Positions 44,692 through 53,657 are shown, counted from the stretch's first letter. The stretch: DNA of 64,000 nucleotides from Mycobacterium montefiorense (GCF_003112775.1 NZ_BFCH01000007.1:388361-452360); one strand, 5' to 3'. A program made the numbers and translations. The notes: generated by a model not told the origin, from the sequence alone.

Positions 44692-44765
44692 TCTGCCATC
44701 CTGGCATGTTCAAGGCCGGGAGCTAAGTGCGACGGGCCCGCAAGTCTCGGGCAGAATCAGTCGAT

Positions 44766-45371
44766 ATGGGCTTGCACAACCACCGACTAGTCTTGCTGCG
44801 TCACGGCGAAACCGAGTGGTCGTTATCGGGCCAGCACACCGGTAGCACCGAGATCGAGCTGACCGAAAACGGCCGAACGCAGGCCAAGCTGTCCGGCGGC
44901 GTGCTGAGTGGGTTGAGCCTCGAGGACCCCGTGGTGATCAGCAGCCCGCGTCAGCGCACCCTGGTTACCGCCGAGCTGGCCGGCCTGACCGTCGACGAGA
45001 TCTCGCCGCTGCTCGCGGAGTGGGATTACGGCGAATACGAAGGCGTCACAACCGAAAAGATCCGCGAAACCGTCCCCGATTGGCTGGTGTGGACGCACGG
45101 GTGTCCCGGCGGGGAAAGCGTCGCAGAGGTCTGCGAGCGCGCGGACCGGGCCATCGCGATGGCCTATGAGCACCTGGAATCGCACGACGTGGTGTTCGTC
45201 AGCCACGGTCACTTTTCCCGCGCGGTGATCACGCGCTGGGTCGAGCTGCCGCTCGTGGAGGGCCGCCGATTCGGCATGCGGACCGCGTCGGTCGCGATGT
45301 GCGGCTTCGAGCACGGAATACAACAACTCCTTGCGCTCGGGCTGACCGCTGCGCCGATCGCGGCAGGGTGA
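44766..45371 (+). CDS. gpm2: Histidine phosphatase family enzyme (Gpm2/Rv3214-like)
   Basis: A 201-residue histidine phosphatase with the phospho-His motif VLLRHGETEWSLSGQHTG and the second catalytic His in FVSHGHFSRAVITRW. Annotated gpm2, but the M. tuberculosis protein is reported to act as an acid phosphatase rather than a mutase. Start MGLHNHRLV at 44766. First gene of a tight operon with entC and an acetyltransferase. Confidence 0.9.
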   Translation: MGLHNHRLVLLRHGETEWSLSGQHTGSTEIELTENGRTQAKLSGGVLSGLSLEDPVVISSPRQRTLVTAELAGLTVDEISPLLAEWDYGEYEGVTTEKIRETVPDWLVWTHGCPGGESVAEVCERADRAIAMAYEHLESHDVVFVSHGHFSRAVITRWVELPLVEGRRFGMRTASVAMCGFEHGIQQLLALGLTAAPIAAG

Positions 45372-46468
45372 GTTCGGTCCAGCCGCCGTTCGCGCTATGC
45401 GGCCCGCGGGGCACCCTGATCGGCGAAGGGGTGCGGACGCGCTACAGCGACGTGGGCGTCGCCCAAGCCGCTCTGACGTCGGGATCGGTCCCAATAGTGT
45501 TGGGCGCGTTACCCTTCGACGTAGAGCGACCCGCCGCGTTGCTGGTGCCGGATGCGGTATGCCGCAACGACGCGCCACCCGACTGGCCGACGGGTCCACT
45601 GCCTCGCATGCGCATCGCCGCGACCATCCCGCCGCCGGCCGACTACCGCGCCCGGATCAGCCGCGCACGGGATGAGCTGAGGGCACCCGACACCTCGCTG
45701 AGCAAGGTGGTGCTGGCCCGGGCATTGCAACTGGCCGCCGATAGCAGGCTGGACGCGCGCGTCATCCTGAGCCGGCTGATCGCCAACGACCCGACGGCGT
45801 ACTGCTATCTGGTCGACCTGACCGCCGCCGGCACGGACTACGCGGGCGCGGCGCTGGTGGGTGCCAGCCCGGAACTGCTGGTCGCGCGCGACGGCGACCG
45901 GGTGATCTGCAAGCCGTTCGCCGGTTCGGCCCCACGCGCCGCGGATCCAGAAATCGACACCGCCAACGGCGCCGCGCTGGCCGCATCCGCCAAGGATCGT
46001 CACGAGCATCAGCTGGTCATCGACACGATGCGGGTGGCCCTGGAGCCGCTCTGTGACGAGCTGCTCATAGCGCCCGAACCGCAGTTGAGCCGCACGGCGG
46101 CGGTATGGCACCTGTGCACGCCGATCAGCGGCACACTGCGCGATAAGTCAACCACCGCAATCGATCTGGCGCTGGCCCTGCATCCCACCCCGGCGGTCGG
46201 AGGGGTGCCGGCCAAGGCCGCGTCCGAACTCATCGCCGAACTCGAAGGCGACCGCGGCTTCTATGCCGGGGCAGTGGGCTGGTGCGACGCCAACGGCGAC
46301 GGCTGTTGGGTGGTGTCCATCCGCTGCGCGCAGCTGTCCGCGGACCGGCGCAGCGCGCTGGCCCGCGCCGGCGGCGGCATAGTCGCGGAGTCGGATCCCG
46401 ACGACGAAGTTGACGAGACCACAACAAAATTCGCCACGATACTCAACGCGCTGGGAGTCGAGCAGTGA
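45368..46468 (+). CDS. entC: Isochorismate synthase EntC-like
   Basis: A 366-residue chorismate-binding enzyme. The core motifs are present: ALVGASPELLV, KPFAGSAPR, KDRHEHQLVIDTM, LHPTPAVGGVP, GDRGFYAGAVGW and IRCAQLSADR, with the acidic Mg site AGGGIVAESDP. It converts chorismate to isochorismate for menaquinone or siderophore precursors. The GTG start overlaps the TGA of the preceding gene (GTGA), and its own TGA overlaps the next GTG. Confidence 0.93.
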   Translation: MSSVQPPFALCGPRGTLIGEGVRTRYSDVGVAQAALTSGSVPIVLGALPFDVERPAALLVPDAVCRNDAPPDWPTGPLPRMRIAATIPPPADYRARISRARDELRAPDTSLSKVVLARALQLAADSRLDARVILSRLIANDPTAYCYLVDLTAAGTDYAGAALVGASPELLVARDGDRVICKPFAGSAPRAADPEIDTANGAALAASAKDRHEHQLVIDTMRVALEPLCDELLIAPEPQLSRTAAVWHLCTPISGTLRDKSTTAIDLALALHPTPAVGGVPAKAASELIAELEGDRGFYAGAVGWCDANGDGCWVVSIRCAQLSADRRSALARAGGGIVAESDPDDEVDETTTKFATILNALGVEQ

Positions 46469-46947
46469 CCGAGCAAATCCGCCGAGCCACACCCAAGGAC
46501 ACCGCCGACATCACTGACATGATCCACACGCTGGCCGAATTCGAGCACGCCGCCGATGATTGCACTGTCACCGAAAAGCAGATCTCTGCAGCGCTTTTCG
46601 GTAATTCAGCGACCGCGTACGCACATGTCGCCGAAGTTGACGGCGAGATCGCCGCGATGGCGCTGTGGTTCGTCAACTTCTCTACGTGGGACGGCGTCTC
46701 GGGCATCTACCTCGAAGACTTGTTCGTACGCAACAGGTTTCGCCGCCGCGGCCTGGCCCGCGGACTGCTAGCGGCCCTGGCGGCCGAATGCGTCGACAAC
46801 GGCTACACCCGGTTGTCCTGGGCGGTGCTGAACTGGAACACCGACGCGATCGCGCTCTACGACGAGGTCGGCGGGCAACCGCAGACCCAGTGGACCACCT
46901 ATCGGCTGTCCGGGCCGGCACTGGGCGAGTTGGCCGGCCCGCGCTGA
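46465..46947 (+). CDS. GNAT N-acetyltransferase (Rv3216-like)
   Basis: A 160-residue GNAT enzyme with acetyl-CoA loop VRNRFRRRGLARGLLAAL and strand YLEDLFV. The closest recalled group is spermidine/diamine acetyltransferase-like (EFEHAADDCTVTEKQI, NWNTDAIALYDEVGG). The GTG start overlaps the entC stop; its 3' end overlaps the convergent membrane protein gene by 49 bp. Confidence 0.88.
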   Translation: MTEQIRRATPKDTADITDMIHTLAEFEHAADDCTVTEKQISAALFGNSATAYAHVAEVDGEIAAMALWFVNFSTWDGVSGIYLEDLFVRNRFRRRGLARGLLAALAAECVDNGYTRLSWAVLNWNTDAIALYDEVGGQPQTQWTTYRLSGPALGELAGPR

Positions 46948-47354
46948 TCGCCAGCGGTGACCCAGCGCAGCGCCGAGGGGCTGAAGAGCAAGATCAGCGC
47001 GGCGAGCGCCACCGCGGCCACCGGGATGCCGAAGCCCGGCCGATGTGAGCCCACCACGACATACCAGGCCACCGGCAACAACAACAGCTGAGTGAACACC
47101 GCCAGCCCGCGCCCCCAGCGCTTACCGATCACCAGTGCGCGTCCGGCCGCCAGCACCGCCCCGCCGAGCAGCAGGAACCAGACCGCGGTGCCTAAACCGT
47201 TGACCACCCGCTGGTCGGCTCCGGCGACGGCGCGCACCACCAGGACCACGGCCATCGCCAACGCGGCCAGACCTTGGGCCGCGACGATGAATCCCGCGCG
47301 ACGAACGGCGGAAGGGGGCGGTGGTATCTCCTGGTTTCGGGAACCGCGATTCAC
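46899..47354 (-). CDS. Four-helix integral membrane protein (Rv3217c-like)
   Basis: A 151-residue protein with four membrane helices (GFIVAAQGLAALAMAVVLVV, WFLLLGGAVLAAGRALVI, LAVFTQLLLLPVAWYVVV, IPVAAVALAALILLFS) between a basic N-terminus and a disordered tail. Function unknown. Start uncertain: GTG 47354, or ATG 47381 behind GAGGGGG, in which case the nearby palindrome is part of the coding sequence. Confidence 0.8.
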   Translation of the reverse strand: MNRGSRNQEIPPPPSAVRRAGFIVAAQGLAALAMAVVLVVRAVAGADQRVVNGLGTAVWFLLLGGAVLAAGRALVIGKRWGRGLAVFTQLLLLPVAWYVVVGSHRPGFGIPVAAVALAALILLFSPSALRWVTAGDQRGPANSPSAGPDSR

Positions 47355-47355
47355 A

Positions 47356-47379
47356 GCGTCAGCGTAGCCACGCTGACGC
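47356..47379. promoter_or_regulatory. Perfect 10-bp inverted repeat in a divergent intergenic region
   Basis: GCGTCAGCGT and ACGCTGACGC are separated by AGCC, giving a 24-bp dyad between the divergent membrane-protein and lipid-kinase genes. It could be a strong operator or an mRNA hairpin over the membrane-protein start. Confidence 0.6.
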
Positions 47380-47444
47380 ATCCCCCTCGGAGCGGCGGTT
47401 CCCCCACAGCGGGGCCTTAACCGTCCGGCATAAGCTCGTGCGTC

Positions 47445-48410
47445 ATGCGCGCCGTGCTGATCGTGAACCCAGCAGCAACGTCCACCACATCGGCCGCCCG
47501 CGATCTGCTGGCGCACGCACTCAAGAGCCGCCTCGTGCTCACCGTCGAGCACACCAATCATCACGGTCACGGCACCGAACTCGGCCGCGCGGCTGCCGAG
47601 GACGGGGTGGACTTGGTCGTCGTACACGGCGGCGACGGCACGGTGAGTGGCGTCGTCAACGGCATGCTGGGCCGTCCCGGTGCGACGCGGTCGGGGCACG
47701 TTCCCGCGGTCGCGGTGGTGCCCGGCGGTTCGGCGAATGTGCTGGCGAGATCACTCGGAATCTCCCGCGATCCGGTCGCCGCCACCAACCAGCTCATCCA
47801 GCTGATCGACGACTACCAACACCACCAGATCTGGCGACGCATCAGCCTGATCGACTGCGGCGAGCAGTGGGCCGTGATCAACGCCGGAATGGGCGTCGAC
47901 GCCGAGGTGGTCGCCGCGGTGGAAGCCCAACGGAACAAGGGCGTGAAGGTCACGCCGTTGCGGTATTGGCGGGTGGCGGTGCCGGCCACGCTGCGCTACA
48001 GCCGCCGCGCACCCGAGATGACACTGGAGTTGCCTGGCCGCGATCCGGTTTCGGGTGTGCAGTTCGCCTGGGTGTCCAACACGACTCCCTGGACCTACAG
48101 CAACAGCAGGCCAATGGTGACCAACCCGGGTTGCAGCTTCGAGTCGGGCCTTGGCGTGTTCGCAGTCACCAGCATGAAGGTGATTCCCACGCTTCGATTA
48201 CTGCGCCAGATTCTCTCGAAGCAGCCGAACCCGGAAGCGAAACAACTTGTCCGCGACGACGACACGGCTTGCCTGCGGATCACTTGCAGCGGCGAGCCAG
48301 TCGCCAGTCAATACGACGGCGAGTACGTCGGGCTGCGCGATTCGATGACGTTCCGAGCGGTGCGCGATGCGCTGCCCGTGGCGGCGCCGCCCCAAAGCAA
48401 AGCCCGCTGA
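47445..48410 (+). CDS. Diacylglycerol-kinase-fold lipid kinase (Rv3218-like)
   Basis: A 321-residue protein of the DAGK catalytic family: VNPAATSTT at the start, VVHGGDGTVSGVVNGML and VVPGGSANVLARSLGI, with the C-terminal beta sandwich. It phosphorylates diacylglycerol or another lipid alcohol. The gene starts at ATG 47445, 90 bp from the divergent membrane protein gene. Confidence 0.88.
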   Translation: MRAVLIVNPAATSTTSAARDLLAHALKSRLVLTVEHTNHHGHGTELGRAAAEDGVDLVVVHGGDGTVSGVVNGMLGRPGATRSGHVPAVAVVPGGSANVLARSLGISRDPVAATNQLIQLIDDYQHHQIWRRISLIDCGEQWAVINAGMGVDAEVVAAVEAQRNKGVKVTPLRYWRVAVPATLRYSRRAPEMTLELPGRDPVSGVQFAWVSNTTPWTYSNSRPMVTNPGCSFESGLGVFAVTSMKVIPTLRLLRQILSKQPNPEAKQLVRDDDTACLRITCSGEPVASQYDGEYVGLRDSMTFRAVRDALPVAAPPQSKAR

Positions 48411-48504
48411 ACTGTGGGAATCGGCCGGATCGGCCGGAAATCGTCGCCAGAGTAACCGGCGAGTGTAGTACAACGGAGTAAGGGCCTGGCTAAGCCTTAA
48501 TCAA

Positions 48505-48564
48505 AGTGAGATAGCCCACGCACTAACTCACGCTATTGACATCTGTTGTCCCTGTGAAACGATC
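48505..48564 (+). promoter_or_regulatory. whiB1 promoter region with CRP-like site
   Basis: In the 275-bp gap before whiB1, AGTGAGATAGCCCACGCA (48505-48522) resembles the cAMP receptor protein site of the M. tuberculosis whiB1 promoter. TTGACA at 48536-48541 is followed after 16-17 nt by AACGAT/ACGATC as a weak -10. The leader would then be about 115 nt. The rest of the gap shows nothing else. Confidence 0.6.
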
Positions 48565-48685
48565 GAAAGGTTGCATGCAGAGATTTTGTGGGGGTACCGA
48601 ACGGACCCTTGCCGATGCAAGCGTTAAGAGCCGAAGAAATAACGCCCGTGCGCGATGCTGCGCACATAGTGAGGAGTAACTACTT

Positions 48686-48940
48686 ATGGATTGGCGCCAC
48701 AAGGCGGTCTGTCGTGACGAGGACCCGGAGCTGTTTTTCCCGGTAGGGAACAGCGGGCCGGCTCTCGCGCAGATCGCTGACGCGAAACTGGTCTGCAATC
48801 GGTGTTCGGTGACCACAGAGTGCCTCGGGTGGGCCTTGAACACCGGTCAGGACTCCGGCGTGTGGGGCGGCATGAGCGAAGACGAGCGGCGCGCACTCAA
48901 GCGCCGCAACGCCCGGACGAAGGCCCGCAGCGGAGTCTGA
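48686..48940 (+). CDS. whiB1: WhiB1 nitric-oxide-responsive regulator
   Basis: An 84-residue Wbl protein with Fe-S ligands Cys9, Cys37, Cys40 and Cys46, the GVWGG turn and a basic C-terminus (KRRNARTKARSG). This is the essential WhiB1, whose 4Fe-4S cluster reacts with NO and which binds the primary sigma factor. The sequence is nearly identical to the recalled M. tuberculosis protein. Confidence 0.96.
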   Translation: MDWRHKAVCRDEDPELFFPVGNSGPALAQIADAKLVCNRCSVTTECLGWALNTGQDSGVWGGMSEDERRALKRRNARTKARSGV

Positions 48941-48965
48941 CCCAGTCTCTAGACAGCGCGGGCAG

Positions 48966-50468
48966 CTACAGCAGCAGTCTGGACCGCCGACCGATCGGCA
49001 CCCGCAGCACCACATCGGTGCCGCCGCGGGGCGCTTGACGCATTCCCAGGGTGCCGTCCAGCTCCGCCGCTACCAGGGTGCGCACGATCTGCAGGCCCAG
49101 GCTGTCGGACTTCTCCAGGCTGAACCCTTCGGGCAGTCCCCGTCCGTCGTCGTGCACCACCACGTCCAGCCAGCGCGCCGAGCGCTCGGCGCGGATCGCC
49201 ACCGAACCTTCCTGAGCGGCCGCGTCAAACGCATGCTCGATCGCGTTCTGCACCAGTTCGGTGATCACCATGATCAGTGCCGTTGCCCGGTCGGAGTCCA
49301 GCACACCCAGATCGCCGACCCGGTTGATCCGAATCGGCCTGTCCACCGAGGCCACGTCGTTCATGATCGGCAGGATCCGGTCGATCACCTCGTCGAGATT
49401 CACCTGCTCGTCGACCGACATCGACAACGCGTCGTGGATCAGGGCGATCGACGACACCCGGCGCACGGATTCGATCAGGGCCTCCCGGCCTTCGGCGTTG
49501 ACCGTCCGGCGGGCCTGCAGGCGCAGCAGCGCGGCAACCGTTTGCAGGTTGTTCTTCACCCGATGGTGGATCTCGCGGATCGTCGCGTCCTTGGATATCA
49601 GGGCCCGGTCGCGGCGTTTGACCTCGGTCACGTCGCGAATCAGCAGCGCGGCGCCGGTGCTGGCGCCGTGTACCACCAGCGGCAAGGTCCGCAGCAGCAC
49701 CGTGGCGCCGCCGGCGTCGACCTCCATCCGCATGCTTTTGCCGCCGGCCAGCAAGGCCTGCACGTGCTCGGCCATTTCTTGTGCTTCGAATGAGTCGGAG
49801 ATCAACGGCCGCGTGATCCGAATGAGGTTGTGGCCCTCCAACTCACTCGTCAGTCCCATGCGGTGATACGCCGACAGGGCATTGGGGCTGGCATAGGCGA
49901 CCACGCCGTCGACGTCGAGGCGGATGAATCCGTCGCCGACTCGTGGCGTCGAACGCGACATCGCGACATCGCGCACGTCGGGAAACGTGCCCTCCGACAG
50001 CATGTGAACGAGATCAGCGGCGCATTCGCGGTAGGCAGTCTCCAGCTGCCCGGAGTTCTGATGATCCGCCAGCGAGGTTTGGTGCTGGGTGAGCACCGCC
50101 ACCACCTGGTCGGCGTAGCGCACCGGGGAGGCCGCGACGTGCGGCCCGGGCAGCTGCCACGAGTCTTGTTGGCTCGCACCGGCTTTCCGCGCAGCGGCGC
50201 CCGACGCGAAGGTTTGGGCGACCAGCGGTAGCCGCTCGCCGGCCACGACGCTGCCCACCGAATCGGTCTGCAGAAGGGTGGGCGCGGTGTTCGGCCGGCA
50301 TTGCGCCACACACACCAGCACGCCGTCGTCGCGGCGAACCCACATCAGGTAATCGCCGAACGACAGGTCGGCCAGCAGCTGCCACTCCCCGACCACCGCA
50401 TGCAAATGGTCTACGGCGTTGCCGGGCAGCATCGTGTGTTCGGCAAGAAGATCACCTAGCGTGGACAT
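48966..50468 (-). CDS. pdtaS: Sensor histidine kinase PdtaS
   Basis: A 500-residue cytosolic sensor kinase: an N-terminal GAF-like domain (1-150), a PAS domain (175-290) and an HWE/HisKA_2-type kinase with phospho-acceptor IHHRVKNNLQTVAALLRLQ and ATPase motifs ELVQNAIEHAF, DDGRGLPEGF, SLGLQIVRTL. It pairs with the antiterminator response regulator PdtaR, which is not in the window. ATG 50468 start. Confidence 0.94.
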   Translation of the reverse strand: MSTLGDLLAEHTMLPGNAVDHLHAVVGEWQLLADLSFGDYLMWVRRDDGVLVCVAQCRPNTAPTLLQTDSVGSVVAGERLPLVAQTFASGAAARKAGASQQDSWQLPGPHVAASPVRYADQVVAVLTQHQTSLADHQNSGQLETAYRECAADLVHMLSEGTFPDVRDVAMSRSTPRVGDGFIRLDVDGVVAYASPNALSAYHRMGLTSELEGHNLIRITRPLISDSFEAQEMAEHVQALLAGGKSMRMEVDAGGATVLLRTLPLVVHGASTGAALLIRDVTEVKRRDRALISKDATIREIHHRVKNNLQTVAALLRLQARRTVNAEGREALIESVRRVSSIALIHDALSMSVDEQVNLDEVIDRILPIMNDVASVDRPIRINRVGDLGVLDSDRATALIMVITELVQNAIEHAFDAAAQEGSVAIRAERSARWLDVVVHDDGRGLPEGFSLEKSDSLGLQIVRTLVAAELDGTLGMRQAPRGGTDVVLRVPIGRRSRLLL

Positions 50469-50517
50469 CAAATACTCCCGTGTCGTCCCACGGCGGTAGG
50501 TACGAAGCGCCGAGCGG

Positions 50518-50733
50518 CTAGCTGATCACGGCGATAAGGTCGCCTGCCTGTATGACATCGCCGACCGACACACTCACCTTGCTGACCGTGCCGTCGATTT
50601 CGGCCAAGACCGGAATCTCCATCTTCATCGACTCCAGCAGCACCACGATGTCGCCCTTGCCGATCTGGTCGCCCTCGTTGACAACGACCTCGAGCACGCT
50701 GGCCACGATCTCGGCTCGAACATCCTCGGCCAT
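50518..50733 (-). CDS. Biotinyl/lipoyl carrier protein (TB7.3, Rv3221c-like)
   Basis: A 71-residue stand-alone biotinyl domain with the attachment Lys37 in ESMKME and hairpin GTVSKVSVSVGD. Probably biotinylated and used by an acyl-CoA carboxylase. Start MAEDVRAE at 50733; MAQTSGVK at 50757 is possible. It is 49 bp after pdtaS start, on the same strand and upstream of it. Confidence 0.9.
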   Translation of the reverse strand: MAEDVRAEIVASVLEVVVNEGDQIGKGDIVVLLESMKMEIPVLAEIDGTVSKVSVSVGDVIQAGDLIAVIS

Positions 50734-50947
50734 CTTCACCCCACTCGTTTGGGCCATTCCGCATGCTGACTGCTGGTCCGGGCTTCTATCAAGCTCATGT
50801 ATATCGAACCACAACATCATCGGGCACAGCGGCGCGCGTGCTCGCGCCGGAGGGGTGAAATGCCACGGGCGTCGCCGTGAGAGAATGGACGGCAACCTGA
50901 CTGGCGCTCAGCGCCGAGATCATGAACGAACGACGGAGGTTCTCCCC

Positions 50948-51022
50948 ATGGCCAAGCGTGGCCGCAAGAAGCGTGACCGCAAACACAGCAAAGCCAACCA
51001 CGGCAAGCGTCCCAACGCATAA
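50948..51022 (+). CDS. Ribosomal protein bL37
   Basis: A 24-residue, strongly basic peptide, MAKRGRKKRDRKHSKANHGK plus four residues, behind GGAGGTT. It matches the actinobacterial large-subunit protein bL37 found in mycobacterial ribosome structures. It is easily missed in annotation because of its size. Confidence 0.85.
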   Translation: MAKRGRKKRDRKHSKANHGKRPNA

Positions 51023-51053
51023 CCCCTGGTAGTCGCGCTTGCGCGAGGCGCTG

Positions 51054-51350
51054 CTACACGTCCCGGATGATCGTGGTGCGGCGAATCTCGAGCCGCAGCC
51101 GCTCCCGCAAGGTCGCTGGCGCCTTTTCGCCGCTGCACTTGGTCGAGATCAGCGCCTTGAATTGCTCCTCAATCCCGAAAAGCCGCAGACATGGCGGGCA
51201 TTCATCGAGGTGCTGCTTCAGCTTTTGCCGCGTTTCGGGCGTGCATTCACCGTCGAGCAGCGTCCATACCTCGGCGATCAATTCGGCGCACTCGGCCTTA
51301 GTCCGCGGATCTGCACCTGCCGAGGGGACATCGGGCGGAAACTCGCTCAT
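51054..51350 (-). CDS. rshA: RshA anti-sigma factor
   Basis: A 98-residue ZAS-type anti-sigma factor with the redox zinc motif His47-x3-Cys51-x2-Cys54 (HLDECPPC). It binds SigH and lets it go on oxidation or heat. The ATG overlaps the sigH stop (ATGA), so it is translated in step with its target. Confidence 0.94.
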   Translation of the reverse strand: MSEFPPDVPSAGADPRTKAECAELIAEVWTLLDGECTPETRQKLKQHLDECPPCLRLFGIEEQFKALISTKCSGEKAPATLRERLRLEIRRTTIIRDV

Positions 51351-52009
51351 GACGACACCTCCTCGTGCGTCTGCTGACCCCGGGTGAAACCGCGCTCCTT
51401 GGCCACATCAGCCAGCAACGAGCGCAACTGACGGCGACCCCGATGCAGCCGAGACATTACCGTCCCAATGGGAGTGTCCATGATTTCGGCGATCTCCTTG
51501 TACGGGAAACCCTCCACATCGGCGTAGTACACCGCCATCCGGAACTCTTCCGGCAGCGCCTGCAAGGCGGCTTTGATCTCGGTGTCCGGCAATGCTTCCA
51601 AGGCCTCGACCTCGGCCGAACGCAGCCCCGTTGAGGAATGTTCGGCATTGGCCGCCAACTGCCAGTCGGTGATCTCCTCGGTCGGATACTCCGCGGGCTG
51701 GCGCTGCATCTTGCGGTAGCTGTTGATGTAGGTGTTGGTCAGAATCCGGTACAACCACGCCTTGAGGTTGGTGCCGGCTCGGAACGACCGAAATCCGGCG
51801 TAGGCCTTGACCATCGTTTCCTGAAGTAGGTCCTCGGCGTCCGCGGGGTTGCGCGTCATGCGCAGCGCGCCACCATAGAGCTGATCGAGCAGCGGAATCG
51901 CGTCTCGCTCGAAGCGCGCCGTCAGCTCCGCATCGGTTTCCTCAACCGGGGTGGGCTCGACAGTGTCAGAACCGGTCACTGCGTCTGGGCCATCTGCGAT
52001 GTCGGCCAT
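51347..52009 (-). CDS. sigH: ECF sigma factor SigH
   Basis: A 220-residue ECF sigma factor: region 2 ([35 protein letters not shown]) and region 4 ([35 protein letters not shown]). It directs the heat and thiol-oxidation response. MADIADG at 52009 matches the usual start. The frame is open further upstream to GTG 52195, which adds 62 protein-like residues and lies close to the predicted transcription start, so a longer form is possible. Confidence 0.95.
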   Translation of the reverse strand: MADIADGPDAVTGSDTVEPTPVEETDAELTARFERDAIPLLDQLYGGALRMTRNPADAEDLLQETMVKAYAGFRSFRAGTNLKAWLYRILTNTYINSYRKMQRQPAEYPTEEITDWQLAANAEHSSTGLRSAEVEALEALPDTEIKAALQALPEEFRMAVYYADVEGFPYKEIAEIMDTPIGTVMSRLHRGRRQLRSLLADVAKERGFTRGQQTHEEVSS

Positions 52010-52219
52010 CTCGATTAACACGGTCCCTTCTGTTGCGGCGTCGCCGGGAGGCACCGCTAGCGACCCCGGACTCGCAAATAAGCGAGCAAACTGCTCCTCG
52101 CCTGTTGAACTGCCTAACAAGCTCGTCGCCGTTGACACCAGATCCTCCTCCCAATCTAAAGGCTGCAACCGACAATGTTTGCCCGGGTCGCTCACACGCG
52201 TTTCTCGAGACCGATTGGA

Positions 52220-52248
52220 TCAACAGCGCGAGCCGACGTGCTATTTCC
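52220..52248 (-). promoter_or_regulatory. Predicted SigH-type promoter of sigH
   Basis: On the minus strand GGAAAT (52248-52243), an 18-nt spacer and GTTGA (52224-52220) resemble the SigH consensus GGAA(T/C)-N18-19-GTT. It would give autoregulation. The transcript would start about 15-20 nt before GTG 52195. Confidence 0.55.
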
Positions 52249-52312
52249 TGTTCCGGCACAATCGGCGCGGTCCCCCGATCCGGCCGGACCCCGATGGCGT
52301 TAGTGTGACGCC

Positions 52313-53161
52313 ATGTCCCTGAATGGCAAGACCATGTTCATCTCCGGCGCTAGTCGCGGTATCGGCCTGGCAATCGCCAAACGCGCCGCCCAGGACGGCG
52401 CCAACATCGCGCTGATCGCCAAAACCGCCGAGCCGCACCCGAAGTTGCCGGGAACGGTGTACACCGCGGCCAAGGAACTCGAGGAGGCCGGCGGCCAGGC
52501 ACTGCCGATCGTTGGGGATGTCCGCGACCCGGATTCCGTCGAATCCGCGGTGGCCAAGACCGTCGAGCAGTTCGGCGGCATCGACATCTGCGTGAACAAC
52601 GCGTCCGCGATCAACCTGGGCTCCATCGCCGAGGTGCCGATGAAGCGATTCGACCTGATGAACGGCATCCAGGTGCGCGGCACGTATGCGGTATCCCAGG
52701 CGTGTCTGCCGCACATGAAGGGCAGGGAAAACCCACACATCCTGACGCTGTCGCCGCCGGTGCTGCTGGAGAGCAAATGGCTGAAGCCGACGGCTTACAT
52801 GATGGCCAAATTCGGCATGACGCTGTGCGCGCTGGGGATCGCCGAGGAGATGCGCAGCGAGGGCATCGCGTCCAACACGCTGTGGCCACGCACGCTGGTG
52901 GCCACCGCCGCGGTGCAGAACCTGCTCGGCGGTGACGAGGCGATGGGGCGGGCCCGTAAACCCGAGATCTACTCCGACGCGGCCTACGTCATCCTCAACA
53001 AGCCGTCCAAGGAATACACCGGCAACTCGCTGCTGTGCGAGGACGTGCTGCTCGAATCGGGTGTCACCGACTTGTCCGCGTACGACTGCATCCCCGGTTC
53101 GAAGCTCGGCGAGGACTTCTGGGTGGAAGGCGTCAACCCGCCGGGGTACTCGGGTCCCTAG
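52313..53161 (+). CDS. Short-chain dehydrogenase, HSDL2-like (Rv3224-like)
   Basis: A 282-residue SDR with FISGASRGIGLAIAKR, DICVNNASAINLG, LTLSPPV and YMMAKFGM (YxxxK). Sequence and length resemble the hydroxysteroid-dehydrogenase-like 2 group. In M. tuberculosis the homologous gene is SigH-controlled (recalled); here it is divergent from sigH with 118 bp between the sigH upstream start and this ATG. Confidence 0.9.
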   Translation: MSLNGKTMFISGASRGIGLAIAKRAAQDGANIALIAKTAEPHPKLPGTVYTAAKELEEAGGQALPIVGDVRDPDSVESAVAKTVEQFGGIDICVNNASAINLGSIAEVPMKRFDLMNGIQVRGTYAVSQACLPHMKGRENPHILTLSPPVLLESKWLKPTAYMMAKFGMTLCALGIAEEMRSEGIASNTLWPRTLVATAAVQNLLGGDEAMGRARKPEIYSDAAYVILNKPSKEYTGNSLLCEDVLLESGVTDLSAYDCIPGSKLGEDFWVEGVNPPGYSGP

Positions 53162-53165
53162 CCGG

Positions 53166-53654
53166 ATGGCCGGCGCTGCGACGCCTGCCATCGCGGCGCT
53201 GACCAAGGCCGGGGTGGCGCACCAGGTCGTGAAGTTCGACCACGACCCGCGGGAGCGTTCGTTCGGTTCCGAAGCGGTCAACGCGCTGACCCAGGCCGGT
53301 GGCATTTCGCCCGAGCAGATCTACAAGACGCTGGTCATCGCGGTACCCGGTGGGCTGGCCGTCGCGATCGTGCAGGCGTCCGCCCGGCTCTCACTGAAGG
53401 CGGCCGCCGCAGCGCTGGGGGCGACCAAAGCGGCCATGGCCGAACCCACCGCCGCCGAGCGGGCCACCGGCTACGTTCTCGGCGCGGTGTCGCCGTTCGG
53501 CCAGCGCAAGCCGCTTCCGACGGTCATCGATTCCGGTGCGCTCTGCTGGGAACGGGTGTTCTGCAGCGCCGGGCGCCGCGGCTGGGACGTGGCAGTCGCC
53601 CCGCGAGACCTAATCCGGGTTACCGGCGCGGTCACCGCGAACATTGCGGCCTAG
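53166..53654 (+). CDS. ybaK: YbaK/EbsC-type Cys-tRNA(Pro) deacylase
   Basis: A 162-residue YbaK-family protein (YKTLVIAVPGGLAVAIV, GYVLGAVSPFGQRKPLPTV with the catalytic-site GxxxP loop). It removes Cys wrongly charged to tRNA-Pro. ATG 53166, 5 bp after the SDR stop. In M. tuberculosis the homologue is recorded as two pieces (Rv3224A and Rv3224B); here it is one intact ORF. Confidence 0.9.
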   Translation: MAGAATPAIAALTKAGVAHQVVKFDHDPRERSFGSEAVNALTQAGGISPEQIYKTLVIAVPGGLAVAIVQASARLSLKAAAAALGATKAAMAEPTAAERATGYVLGAVSPFGQRKPLPTVIDSGALCWERVFCSAGRRGWDVAVAPRDLIRVTGAVTANIAA

Positions 53655-53657
53655 CTG

